64,000 nucleotides of DNA from JAYOEY01 sp038116945 (GTDB taxonomy: Bacteria; Pseudomonadota; Alphaproteobacteria; MPNO01; UBA2964): the NCBI GenBank assembly GCA_038116945.1, contig JAYOEY010000006.1, positions 62,001-126,000 of the forward strand, written 5' to 3'. The notes below the pieces were generated by a model. That model saw only the letters and a list, made by a program, of their open reading frames with translations, was not told the DNA's origin and searched no databases. This document shows, piece by piece, positions 8,356-16,955 of this stretch (the stretch's first letter is position 1; every line of letters begins with the position of its first letter). Made by a program: the position numbers and the translations under genes.

Positions 8356-8970
8356 TCAGGAAGCGTACAGCCAGGGCTGGCTCGCCTTCTGCTTGTCCTC
8401 GTACGTATCGATTTTCGGCGCTTTTTCCATCGTCAGGCCGATATCGTCGAGCCCGTTCAGCAGGCAGTGCTTCTTGAACGAGTCCATTTCGAATTCGATC
8501 GTTTCCCCGTCCGACGTAGTGATCTCCTGATTTTCGAGATCGACCGTCATGGTGGCGTTCGCGCCGCGCTCGGCGTCTTCCATCAGCTTCCTGAGCTGTT
8601 CCGGCGACACCTTGATCAGCAGGATGCCGTTCTTGAAGCTGTTGTTATAGAAGATGTCGGCGAAATCGCTGGAAATCACGCAGCGGATGCCGAAATCGTC
8701 CAGCGCCCACGGCGCGTGTTCGCGCGACGACCCGCAGCCGAAATTGTGCCCGGCGACGAGAATTTCCGCGTTCCGGTAGGCCGGCTTGTTAAGCACGAAT
8801 TCCTCGTTCTCCGACCCGTCCTTGTTGTAGCGCAGGTCGTTGAACAGGTTCTTGCCGAGACCGGTCCGCTTGATGGTCTTGAGGAACCGCGCCGGAATGA
8901 TCCGGTCGGTATCGCAGTTGACGATATTCAGCGGCGCCGCAACGGCGGTCAGCGTGGTGAATTTTTCCAT
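8356..8970 (-). CDS. leuD: 3-isopropylmalate dehydratase small subunit
   Basis: LeuD pairs with LeuC to isomerise 2- to 3-isopropylmalate. The 204-residue product has the swivel-domain signature NFGCGSSREHAPWAL and the early CDTDRIIPARFLK motif. ATG follows GAGGAG. It lies 13 bases after leuC and has a strong terminator downstream, so it is the last gene of the unit. Confidence 0.97.
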   Translation of the reverse strand: MEKFTTLTAVAAPLNIVNCDTDRIIPARFLKTIKRTGLGKNLFNDLRYNKDGSENEEFVLNKPAYRNAEILVAGHNFGCGSSREHAPWALDDFGIRCVISSDFADIFYNNSFKNGILLIKVSPEQLRKLMEDAERGANATMTVDLENQEITTSDGETIEFEMDSFKKHCLLNGLDDIGLTMEKAPKIDTYEDKQKASQPWLYAS

Positions 8971-8983
8971 CTCGCGGTCTCCT

Positions 8984-10402
8984 CTACTTCATCATGTCGC
9001 GGACATCGGCCAGATGCCCTTCGATCGCCGCGGCGGCCGCCATCGGCGGGCTGACCAGATGGGTCCGGCCGCCCGGGCCCTGACGGCCCTGGAAGTTGCG
9101 GTTCGACGTGGATGCGGAGCGTTCGCCCGGCTCGAGCTGATCGCCGTTCATGGCGAGGCACATCGAGCATCCGGGATCGCGCCATTCGAAGCCGGCCTCG
9201 GTGAAGATCTTGTCGAGACCTTCTTCCTCCGCCTGCAGCTTGACGAGCCCGGAACCGGGAACGACCAGCGCGCGCACCGACGCCGCGACCTTGCGACCCT
9301 TTGCAACCTCGGCGGCCGCCCGCAAATCCTCGATCCGCGAGTTGGTGCAGGAGCCGATGAACACCTTGTCGACCGCGATATCGGTCAGCTTCATGCCGGC
9401 CTTGAGACCCATGTAATCGAGCGCGGATTCGATCGCCTTGCGCCGGTCGGGATCGGCTTCGTCGGCCGGATTCGGCACGATGCCGGAGATTCCCATCTCG
9501 TCCTGCGGGCTGGTGCCCCAGGTTACCTGCGGTTCGATCTCCTCGGTCCGGAGCGTGATCTCGGTATCGTATTTCGCGCCTTCGTCGGACGGCAGCCGGC
9601 TCCACTGCTCAACCGCCATGTCCCACTGCGCGCCCTTCGGCGACTGCGGACGGCCCTTGAGATACTCGTAGGTCTTTTCGTCCGGCGCGACGAGGCCGGC
9701 GCGCGCGCCGCCCTCGATCGTCATGTTGCAGACCGTCATGCGGCCTTCCATCGACAGGTCGCGGATCGCCTGGCCGGCATATTCGATGACATGTCCGGTG
9801 CCGCCCGCGGTGCCGATCTTGCCGATGATGGCGAGAATCAGGTCCTTGGCGGTGCAGCCGAACGGCATCGCGCCGTCAACCGTGATGCGCATGTTCTTGG
9901 CCGGGCGCTGGATCAGCGTCTGGGTCGCCAGCACGTGTTCGACCTCGGACGTGCCGATGCCGAAAGCCAGCGCGCCGAAAGCGCCGTGCGTCGCGGTATG
10001 GGAATCGCCGCAGACGATGGTCAGGCCGGGCTGGGTGAAGCCCTGCTCCGGGCCGATCACATGGACGATGCCCTGGCGCGGATCGTTGACCGGAAAATAG
10101 GGAAGCCCGAATTCCGCCGCGTTCTTTTCCAGCACTTCGAGCTGGATGCGCGATTCCTCGTTGTCGATCTCTTCGATGCCGCCGCGCCCGGGCGTGGTCG
10201 GCACGTTATGATCCGGCACGCACAGATTGGCCTCCGGCCGGCGCGCCTTGCGGCCCGCGGCACGCAGCCCGTCGAACGCCTGCGCGCTGGTGATTTCATG
10301 AATCAGCTGGCGGTCGATATAGATCAGGCAGGTGCCGTCCTCCTGCACGTCAACCAGATGGCTTTCCCAGATCTTGTCGAACAGAGTCCTGGGTTCTGAC
10401 AT
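8984..10402 (-). CDS. leuC: 3-isopropylmalate dehydratase large subunit
   Basis: This is the 472-residue aconitase-fold partner of LeuD, carrying the 4Fe-4S cluster. Seen: the VCGDSHTATHGAFGALAFGI segment, the first cluster cysteine in FIGSCTNSRIEDLRAAA and the paired cysteines in DPGCSMCLAMN. GGGAGAAG precedes the ATG. It follows rplS by 47 bases on the same strand, placing leucine synthesis downstream of the ribosome/tRNA-modification operon. Confidence 0.97.
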   Translation of the reverse strand: MSEPRTLFDKIWESHLVDVQEDGTCLIYIDRQLIHEITSAQAFDGLRAAGRKARRPEANLCVPDHNVPTTPGRGGIEEIDNEESRIQLEVLEKNAAEFGLPYFPVNDPRQGIVHVIGPEQGFTQPGLTIVCGDSHTATHGAFGALAFGIGTSEVEHVLATQTLIQRPAKNMRITVDGAMPFGCTAKDLILAIIGKIGTAGGTGHVIEYAGQAIRDLSMEGRMTVCNMTIEGGARAGLVAPDEKTYEYLKGRPQSPKGAQWDMAVEQWSRLPSDEGAKYDTEITLRTEEIEPQVTWGTSPQDEMGISGIVPNPADEADPDRRKAIESALDYMGLKAGMKLTDIAVDKVFIGSCTNSRIEDLRAAAEVAKGRKVAASVRALVVPGSGLVKLQAEEEGLDKIFTEAGFEWRDPGCSMCLAMNGDQLEPGERSASTSNRNFQGRQGPGGRTHLVSPPMAAAAAIEGHLADVRDMMK

Positions 10403-10449
10403 GTTTCTTCTCCCTAATTGGCCAAGTTCGTTCGCAACGAGCGACGCGC

Positions 10450-10899
10450 TCAGCTTTTGTCTTCGCCGGCCTGTCCGCTGGTCTCGGGCGCTTCCGCGGC
10501 CATCGGCGCCTCCGGCGCAACAAGGTCCTTGGCAACCCGCCGCTCGACCTTTTCGGCGATGCGGGCCTTCTTGCCGCGCAACGCGCGCAGGTAATAGAGC
10601 TTGGCCCGGCGCACGACGCCGCGACGCACCAGTTCGATCTGCTCGATCCGGGGCGAATAGAGCGGGAAAACGCGCTCGACGCCTTCGCCGTAGGAAATCT
10701 TGCGCACCGTGAAGGACGAATTCACGCCCGAATTGCGCCGCGCGATGCAGACGCCCTCGAAGACCTGAATGCGCTCGCGCGTTCCCTCGACGACCTTCAC
10801 ATGCACGCGAAGCGTATCGCCCGCGCCGAACTGCGGGATATCCTTGCTCTCGGTCAGCTTGTCGATCTGTTCCTGTTCGATCTGCTCGATAATATTCAT
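10450..10899 (-). CDS. rplS: 50S ribosomal protein L19, with C-terminal extension
   Basis: L19 sits at the 30S-50S interface. The first 115 residues are typical (FGAGDTLRVHVKVVEGTRER, FEGVCIARRNSGVNSSFTVR, VRRAKLYYLRALRGKKARI). The protein then runs on for about 30 Ala/Glu/Pro-rich residues, giving 149 in all, as often happens in alphaproteobacteria. It starts 4 bases after the trmD stop, with AAGGA overlapping the end of trmD. Confidence 0.97.
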   Translation of the reverse strand: MNIIEQIEQEQIDKLTESKDIPQFGAGDTLRVHVKVVEGTRERIQVFEGVCIARRNSGVNSSFTVRKISYGEGVERVFPLYSPRIEQIELVRRGVVRRAKLYYLRALRGKKARIAEKVERRVAKDLVAPEAPMAAEAPETSGQAGEDKS

Positions 10900-10903
10900 T
10901 GTC

Positions 10904-11620
10904 CTATTCCTTCATTTCCGCGCGACGCTCCTGATGTCTGGACCAAAGGTCCGGGCGCCGCTCCCGGGTCGTTCTTTCGGCAGCCTCGCGCCGCCAGGTC
11001 CTGATTCTTTCGTGATGCCCGCTGAGCAGAAGCTCCGGCACCTTGCGTCCCTGCCAGTCTTCCGGCCGCGTATAGTGCGGATATTCCAGCAGGTCCTCTT
11101 CGAAACTCTCTTCTTCAACCGACTCCGCATCGCCCATGACGCCGGGCAGAAGCCGCACGCAGGCATCGATCAGGGCGATCGCCGCCGGCTCGCCGCCCGA
11201 CAGGACGAAGTCGCCGAGGCTGATCTGTTCCATGTCGCGCGCCTCGATCACGCGCTCGTCGACGCCTTCAAACCGGCCGCACAGAATGGTGATCTCGGTC
11301 TGCTCCGCCAGCGCGCGGACGCGTGCCTGGTCGAGAGGCCTGCCGCGCGGCGTCAGATAGATCGGTCGGGTCGCTGGCGCCGCCGCGTCCAGCGCCGCGT
11401 CGACCACATCGGGACGCAGCACCATTCCCGGGCCTCCGCCGAACGGCGAACCGTCCACGGTGGCATGACGGTCGCTCGCGAATTTCCGGATGTCCACGGT
11501 CCGCAGCGCCCAGACGCCGTCTTCCAGCGCCCGGCCGGCCAGGGAATGACCCAGCGGGCCGGGAAACATGTCCGGATAGAGCGTCAGCACTTTCGCGGTC
11601 CAGGCGGGCGACAGGGTCAT
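10904..11620 (-). CDS. trmD: tRNA (guanine-N1)-methyltransferase
   Basis: TrmD methylates G37 of tRNAs with a G at position 36, preventing frameshifting. The 238-residue product shows the trefoil-knot SPOUT motifs: DGSPFGGGPGMVLRPD, TILCGRFEGVDERV and LGDFVLSGGEPAAIALID, plus the C-terminal LLSGHHERIRTWRR. The start at 11620 overlaps the rimM stop as ATGA (4 bases), indicating translational coupling; the much longer open frame upstream belongs to rimM's other frame. Confidence 0.96.
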   Translation of the reverse strand: MTLSPAWTAKVLTLYPDMFPGPLGHSLAGRALEDGVWALRTVDIRKFASDRHATVDGSPFGGGPGMVLRPDVVDAALDAAAPATRPIYLTPRGRPLDQARVRALAEQTEITILCGRFEGVDERVIEARDMEQISLGDFVLSGGEPAAIALIDACVRLLPGVMGDAESVEEESFEEDLLEYPHYTRPEDWQGRKVPELLLSGHHERIRTWRREAAERTTRERRPDLWSRHQERRAEMKE

Positions 11621-12222
11621 TGTCCTTCCCCCCGCTCTTCTTCGCCGTCTTCGGCCGCGTCGAACAGCCCCGGCACGGGATCGATGACGATCCGGCCGGC
11701 CGACAGCTCCACGGTGGGGACGATCTCGCGCGTAAAAGGCACGTAAACCGCATCCCGCCTCGTTTCGCCGACCTCCAGCACTTCTCCCGCACCGAAATCG
11801 TGCACGGCGAGAACCGAACCGAGGGCCGCGCCGTCGGTCGTCTCCGCGCGCAGCCCGACGAGGTCCTCCCAGTAGAACTCGTCCTCGTCGGCGTCCGGCA
11901 GGGCATCGCGGGCCACATACAGCCCGACGCCCTTCAGGGCTTCGGCGGCATTCCGGTCGTCGATCCCGTCGATCCGCGCAACGACATGGGTCTTCGCCAT
12001 CCTGAGCGGCCGTATGGCGAAACGCCGCGCGCCGTCCTCGTCCCAGACCGGGCCGTAGGCCGCGATATCGAACGGGTCTTCGGTATAGCTCGCGATCCGC
12101 ACGTCGCCGCGCACACCGTGCGCGCCGGCGATGCGCCCGACGCACACGCGCGCGGACGCCGCCCCGGCAGGGGGCAGGTGTACGGAATTTCCGCGTTCAG
12201 CCATGACCGCAAGACCCGACAC
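11617..12222 (-). CDS. rimM: Ribosome maturation factor RimM
   Basis: RimM helps assemble the 30S head around S19. The N-terminal beta-barrel is recognisable (VCVGRIAGAHGVRGDVRIASY) and a PRC-barrel follows (DEDEFYWEDLVGLRAETTDG, VPFTREIVPTVEL, IVIDPVPGLFD). A short acidic tail ends the 201-residue protein. GTG at 12222 has GGAG upstream; an ATG at 12204 is an alternative that removes six residues. It lies between rpsP (6-base gap) and trmD (4-base overlap). Confidence 0.94.
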   Translation of the reverse strand: MSGLAVMAERGNSVHLPPAGAASARVCVGRIAGAHGVRGDVRIASYTEDPFDIAAYGPVWDEDGARRFAIRPLRMAKTHVVARIDGIDDRNAAEALKGVGLYVARDALPDADEDEFYWEDLVGLRAETTDGAALGSVLAVHDFGAGEVLEVGETRRDAVYVPFTREIVPTVELSAGRIVIDPVPGLFDAAEDGEEERGEGQ

Positions 12223-12228
12223 GAACCG

Positions 12229-12729
12229 TTACTCCGCCGCTTTCTCTTCCTCGGCGACCGGTGCCTCTTCGGCGGGCGCTTCCTCTGTGGGAGCCTCTTC
12301 GGCCGGCGCGTCTTCGGCAGGCGCCTCGGCTTCGGCGGCAGCCGCCTCGGCGGCCTCCGCAGCAGCGGCTGCTTCGGCTTCCGCCTTGGCCTTCGCCGCA
12401 TCCTCGGCTTCCTTCATGCGCTCCAGAGTCTTGGCGCGCGGCTGGTTCTTCTTGGTCTGTTCGCGAATGACCGGCATGGCGACGATATTGACCGCGCCGA
12501 GGAAGCGCGCCACGCGATCCGAGGGAGTCGCCCCGTTATCCAGCCAGTGGCGCACGCGTTCCTCGTTGAACAGGATGCGGTCCGGATGATCCTTGCCGAG
12601 CATCGGGTTGTAGGTGCCGAGCCGTTCGATGAAACGGCCGTCGCGGGGGCTCCGCGAGTCGGCGACGACGATGCGGTAGAAGGGCCGTTTCTTGGCGCCG
12701 CCGCGGGACAGTCTGATTTTCAATGCCAT
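12229..12729 (-). CDS. rpsP: 30S ribosomal protein S16 with long Ala/Glu-rich tail
   Basis: Residues 1-80 are ordinary S16 (MALKIRLSRGGAKKRPFYRI, ADSRSPRDGRFIERLGTYNP). The protein is 166 residues long, about twice the family norm. The extra part is a Lys/Ala/Glu helix followed by repeats such as APAEEAPTEEAPAEEAP. Similar but usually shorter tails occur in other alphaproteobacteria; function unknown. SD AAAGGA precedes the ATG. The gene is second in the unit, after ffh. Confidence 0.96.
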   Translation of the reverse strand: MALKIRLSRGGAKKRPFYRIVVADSRSPRDGRFIERLGTYNPMLGKDHPDRILFNEERVRHWLDNGATPSDRVARFLGAVNIVAMPVIREQTKKNQPRAKTLERMKEAEDAAKAKAEAEAAAAAEAAEAAAAEAEAPAEDAPAEEAPTEEAPAEEAPVAEEEKAAE

Positions 12730-12785
12730 GTCTTGTCTCGATCCTTTCGCAGGGAATTTTCGTTGTTCGGGTAAGTGGTGAATTT

Positions 12786-14135
12786 CTATCTCGGCATCAT
12801 TCCGGGAAGACCGTGACGCATCATTCCCTTCTGGCCGAGCTTGTTCATGCGCTTCATCGCGCGTGACATTTCCTGGAACTGTTTGAGCAGCCGGTTCACG
12901 TCCTGAACCGATGTGCCCGACCCGGCGGCGATACGCCGTCGCCGCGAACCGTTGAACAGCTTGGGATTCTTCCGTTCGGCAGGCGTCATTGACTGGATGA
13001 TCGCCTCCTGCCGCGCAAGCGCCCTGTCATCGATATTCGCGCCGGCAAGCTGTTTCTGGATCTTGCCGACACCCGGCAGCATTCCGAGAATGCCGCCCAT
13101 TCCGCCCATCTTTCGGACCTGGCGCAGCTGCTTCGCGAAATCGTCGAGATCGAGCTGCCCCTTCTGCAGCTTGCGGGCCAGCGCCTCGGCATCTTCCTCT
13201 TCGACCGTCTCCGCCGCCTTTTCGACGAGGCTGACGATGTCGCCCATGCCGAGGATTCGGGACGCAATCCGTTCCGGATGAAACACTTCCAGCGCGTCGA
13301 TCTTTTCGCCGGTACCGAGCAGCTTGATCGGGCAGCCGGTAACCGCGCGAATGGACAGCGCCGCACCGCCGCGGGCGTCGCCGTCGATCCGGGTCAGCAC
13401 CACGCCGGTGACGTGCACCGACTGATGGAAGGCCTCCGCCGCGCGGACGGCATCCTGACCGGTCATCGCATCGGCGACGAACAGGGTTTCGACAGGCTTC
13501 GCGATCTCGTGGATCTTTCGCGCCTCCGCCATCAAATCGTCGTCGATGTGCAGACGGCCTGCCGTATCGAGGATAACGACGTCGTAGCCTTCCTTGCGGG
13601 CCGCATCCATCGCCCGCCGGGCGATCGCCTCGGGCGGCTCCAGCGGCACAATCGGCAGGGTGGCGATGCCGGTTTCCTCGCCCAGCACCTTCAATTGCTG
13701 CTGCGCGGCGGGACGGCGCACGTCCAGCGACGCCATCAGGGCCTTTTTGCGCTGCCTGTCGCGCAGGAAAACCGCGAGCTTGGCCGACGTCGTGGTCTTA
13801 CCGGAGCCCTGCAGGCCGACCATCATGATGGGTACCGGCGGCGTGGCGGCCAGATTGATATCGACCGACTCCGCGCCCAGCATTTCGGTCAGGTGATCGT
13901 TGACGATCTTGACGACCATCTGGCCGGGCGTGACCGAGCGAATGACCTCTTCGCCGACGGCGCGTTCGCGCACCGCGTCGATGAAATCCTTGACCACGCC
14001 GAGCGCGACATCGGCCTCGAGCAGCGCCACGCGGATCTCGCGCAGAGCCGCATCGACGTCGGATTCAGACAGCGCGCCGCGCTTCTTCAGCCGGTCGAAG
14101 ACCTCGGTCAGGCGATTGCTCAGCGTATCGAACAT
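12786..14135 (-). CDS. ffh: Signal recognition particle protein Ffh
   Basis: Ffh binds 4.5S RNA and nascent membrane-protein signals and docks with FtsY. The 449 residues contain the N domain, the GTPase motifs GLQGSGKTTTSAKLA, DVRRPAAQQQL, DTAGR and TRIDGDARGG, and the methionine-rich M domain (KMGGMGGILGMLPG, SMTPAERKNP). It ends GMMRHGLPGMMPR. Start at 14135 (MFDTLSNRLTEVFDRLKKRG), after GAGAG; an upstream in-frame codon would add 53 implausible residues. It probably heads the seven-gene unit ending at leuD. Its receptor ftsY is 4 kb away. Confidence 0.97.
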   Translation of the reverse strand: MFDTLSNRLTEVFDRLKKRGALSESDVDAALREIRVALLEADVALGVVKDFIDAVRERAVGEEVIRSVTPGQMVVKIVNDHLTEMLGAESVDINLAATPPVPIMMVGLQGSGKTTTSAKLAVFLRDRQRKKALMASLDVRRPAAQQQLKVLGEETGIATLPIVPLEPPEAIARRAMDAARKEGYDVVILDTAGRLHIDDDLMAEARKIHEIAKPVETLFVADAMTGQDAVRAAEAFHQSVHVTGVVLTRIDGDARGGAALSIRAVTGCPIKLLGTGEKIDALEVFHPERIASRILGMGDIVSLVEKAAETVEEEDAEALARKLQKGQLDLDDFAKQLRQVRKMGGMGGILGMLPGVGKIQKQLAGANIDDRALARQEAIIQSMTPAERKNPKLFNGSRRRRIAAGSGTSVQDVNRLLKQFQEMSRAMKRMNKLGQKGMMRHGLPGMMPR

Positions 14136-14396
14136 CTGGCTCTCAAAACGTTTTCTCTGTCGGGCCCGAAAACAGCCCAACGCAAAAAACACCGGTGCGC
14201 GACACTCGCGGACCGATGGACACCCTGGGGCGCGAAACCTGTAAACTGGCCTCGGGATGGCGGGGAATTTGTCGCGCGAGACCCCGGATGTCAAGAAATT
14301 AGGTTCGTCGGGAGAAATGTCCAGCGGCCCGGCGCGCTCGCTTGACGCTCGAAGCGCTCTCGGGGCCTAATCCCGGTCATGAATCAGGGGGACACT

Positions 14397-15191
14397 ATGC
14401 AGGGCACCGTGTTTGCGTCGCTTCGCCGCGCGGAGCGCGTATGGGCGGTTTCCTCTGTCCATGGCGAGGTGGAACGCCTGCACAAGCTGCACCTGGCGCT
14501 TTCGGACCGTCTGAGAGACGGCGACAGGGTGGTCTATACCGGAAACGTCATGGGGCGCGGCCCGGAAATCCGGGCGACGATCGACGAAACCATGGCCTTC
14601 CGGCGACATGTGATCGCGCGGCGCAACGCGCTGGTCTTCGACGTCGCGCTGCTGCGCGGCGCGCAGGAGGAGATGTGGCAGAAGCTGCTGCAGCTTCAGT
14701 TCGCAGTCAATCCGGGCGAAGTTCTGGACTGGGCTCTCGATCAGGGCGTCGGCGCCACGCTCGACGCCTATGGCAGCAACGCAAACGAGGCGCGGACGGC
14801 GGCGCGCACCGGCACGATGGCGATTACCCGCTGGACCTCGAACCTGCGGTCGACGTTTCAGGCGTCGGGACACCAGTCGTGGCTGAGCGCGCTCAAACAC
14901 GCGGCCCTGACCCGCGAAAACAGCCTTCTGTTCGTCAGCCGGGGGCTGCGGCCCGATCTTCCGCTCGACGCGCAGGATGACGTCTTCTGGTGGGGCAGCG
15001 CCGGGTTCGATGCCATTGCCGAGCCTTACGGAAAATTCCGCAGGATCGTTCGCGGTTTCGATCCGCAGCATCGAGGCGTCACGGAAGGGGCGCACACGAT
15101 TACGCTTGATGCGGAGTGCGGGTTCGGGGGAGCGCTGCTGGCCGGATGCGTAACGGCAGAGGGCGTGCTGGACGAAGTGCTGGAGGCCTGA
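14397..15191 (+). CDS. Degenerate PPP/calcineurin-like phosphoesterase homologue
   Basis: The product (264 residues from ATG 14397, which has AGGGGGA upstream; an ATG at 14379 would add six) follows the outline of a serine/threonine phosphatase. The expected metal motif GDIHG reads SSVHGEVERLHKL, and GDxxDRG reads TGNVMGRGPE. The C-terminal GGAL-like segment (ECGFGGALLAG) remains. With the Asp/His metal ligands replaced it is unlikely to be an active phosphatase; a binding or scaffolding role is possible. One base separates it from the DUF1194 gene, which it should be cotranscribed with. Confidence 0.6.
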   Translation: MQGTVFASLRRAERVWAVSSVHGEVERLHKLHLALSDRLRDGDRVVYTGNVMGRGPEIRATIDETMAFRRHVIARRNALVFDVALLRGAQEEMWQKLLQLQFAVNPGEVLDWALDQGVGATLDAYGSNANEARTAARTGTMAITRWTSNLRSTFQASGHQSWLSALKHAALTRENSLLFVSRGLRPDLPLDAQDDVFWWGSAGFDAIAEPYGKFRRIVRGFDPQHRGVTEGAHTITLDAECGFGGALLAGCVTAEGVLDEVLEA

Positions 15192-15192
15192 C

Positions 15193-16044
15193 ATGAACCC
15201 GGCTTCGGCGATTTTCCTGGCATTGGTTTTGTTGTCGAGCTCGCCGGCAGCGCAGGCGCAGACCGCGCCGACGCGCACTCCTGTTGATCTCGCCCTCGTT
15301 CTCGCGGTCGACGTATCCGGCAGCGTCGACGAGGAGGAGGCCGCGCTTCAACGCAAGGGCTATGTCGACGCGCTGTCCGATCCCGAAATCGTCAGCGCCA
15401 TCACCTCCGGATTTCTGAGACGTGCAGCGATTACCTATTTCGAATGGGCAGGCGACGGATGGCAGGTGCCTCTGACCGGCTGGAAGCTGATCGACGGGCA
15501 GGCAAGCGCGACCGCCTACGCCCGGGAACTGGCGGCCGCGCCGATCGGCGGCGGCCCCTGGACGTCGATTTCGAGCGCAATCGATTTCGCCGTCGCGCTA
15601 CACGAGGCGAACCCGTTCGAACCGACCAGAAAAGTCATCGATATTTCGGGCGACGGTCCCAACAACATGGGCGGGCCGGTAGCCCAGGCCCGGGACGAAG
15701 CGGTCGCGAAGCGGATTACCATCAACGGCCTCGCGATCATGAACGGCCGGCAGAATTTCGGCCGCATACCGATGCCCAACCTCGATCTTTATTACCGTCA
15801 CTGCGTGATCGGCGGACGCGGGTCGTTCGTCATCGTCGCCAACGGGTTCAAGGATTTCGCCCGCGCCATCCGCCGCAAGCTGATTCTGGAAATCGCCGGA
15901 AAGCGGACGCAGCCGCTGTCCGGCAACCGGATCCTCGCCGACGGTCGCGCCCAGGCACCCTTGACGGGACCGGACGGAAAACGCTGGATACCTCCCTGCG
16001 ACGAGGGCGAACGCCGGTTCCGCGGCGTCATCGACGACGAGTAG
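15193..16044 (+). CDS. DUF1194 (VWA-domain) secreted protein
   Basis: The 283-residue protein has a signal peptide (cleavage near AQA, residue 23) and a von Willebrand A-like domain whose MIDAS is DVSGS at residues 40-44, with a later ISGDGPNNMG segment. This matches DUF1194, a family of periplasmic proteins common in alphaproteobacteria with unknown function; the fold suggests metal-dependent protein binding. It starts 1 base after the preceding gene and lies 65 bases before dapF. Confidence 0.82.
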   Translation: MNPASAIFLALVLLSSSPAAQAQTAPTRTPVDLALVLAVDVSGSVDEEEAALQRKGYVDALSDPEIVSAITSGFLRRAAITYFEWAGDGWQVPLTGWKLIDGQASATAYARELAAAPIGGGPWTSISSAIDFAVALHEANPFEPTRKVIDISGDGPNNMGGPVAQARDEAVAKRITINGLAIMNGRQNFGRIPMPNLDLYYRHCVIGGRGSFVIVANGFKDFARAIRRKLILEIAGKRTQPLSGNRILADGRAQAPLTGPDGKRWIPPCDEGERRFRGVIDDE

Positions 16045-16109
16045 ACCCGAAAATCCACGCGCAAGATATCCGGTGGACGGTTCGACCCCGGTCCCCCTAT
16101 AAACCGCCT

Positions 16110-16955
16110 ATGAGCGCGATACCGTTTACCAAAATGCACGGACTCGGGAACGATTTCGTGGTGATCGACAACCGGCGGAACCTCTGGGATCTGTCGGAAG
16201 CCGGCGCGCGTGCGCTCGCCGACCGCCATACCGGCGTGGGATGCGACCAGATCATCGAGATCGCCTCGCCGGCAACCGGGGCGGGCGCCGATGTCGCCAT
16301 GCGCATCTGGAACGCGGACGGCAGCGAGGTCAACGCGTGCGGCAACGCGACGCGCTGCGTCGCGGCGCTGCTGACGGCCGAAGACGGCCAGTCGGCGCAT
16401 ACTATCGCAACAGGCGCGGGCGCACTCAGGGCACGGGCGGCCGATGACGGCCGGGTGACGGTCGACATGGGCCCGCCAGGGCTCGGCTGGAAGGACATTC
16501 CCCTGTCGCGCGACGAAGACACGCTTCATCTGAATCTGTCCGAAGGACCGCTCAGCGATCCGGCTGCGGTCGGCATGGGGAATCCGCATTGCGTGTTTTT
16601 CGTCGACGATGTCGACGCCATCGACATTGAAAGGCACGGGCCGGTTCTGGAGCATGACGCCCTGTTCCCCGAACGCGCCAATATCGGGTTCGCGCAGGTC
16701 CTGAACCGAAATTCGATCCGGCTGCGGGTCTGGGAACGCAGCGCCGGGCTGACGCTCGCCTGCGGCACGGGCGCCTGCGCCGCCGCAGTCGCCGCGGCGC
16801 GGCGCGGCCTGACGGAGCGGGTCGTCGTGATGCGGCTCGACGGGGGCGTCCTGAATATCGACTGGCGCGCGGACGGGCGCGTGATGATGACCGGTCCCGC
16901 CGCGATCAGCTTTACCGGCGCGTTCGATTCCGCGCTTCTGGGAGAACGGTCGTGA
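16110..16955 (+). CDS. dapF: Diaminopimelate epimerase
   Basis: DapF interconverts LL- and meso-diaminopimelate for lysine and peptidoglycan. The 281-residue protein keeps both active-site cysteines: Cys77 in NACGNATRC and Cys218 in LACGTGACAAAV, plus the start MSAIPFTKMHGLGNDFVVID. The stop overlaps the GTG start of mtaB by 4 bases. The start codon lacks a strong SD, but this is where homology begins. Confidence 0.96.
   Translation: MSAIPFTKMHGLGNDFVVIDNRRNLWDLSEAGARALADRHTGVGCDQIIEIASPATGAGADVAMRIWNADGSEVNACGNATRCVAALLTAEDGQSAHTIATGAGALRARAADDGRVTVDMGPPGLGWKDIPLSRDEDTLHLNLSEGPLSDPAAVGMGNPHCVFFVDDVDAIDIERHGPVLEHDALFPERANIGFAQVLNRNSIRLRVWERSAGLTLACGTGACAAAVAAARRGLTERVVVMRLDGGVLNIDWRADGRVMMTGPAAISFTGAFDSALLGERS

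Noticed and set aside
13278..14345. 355-codon plus-strand frame opposite ffh
   Set aside because: Entirely antisense to ffh, no recognisable domain.
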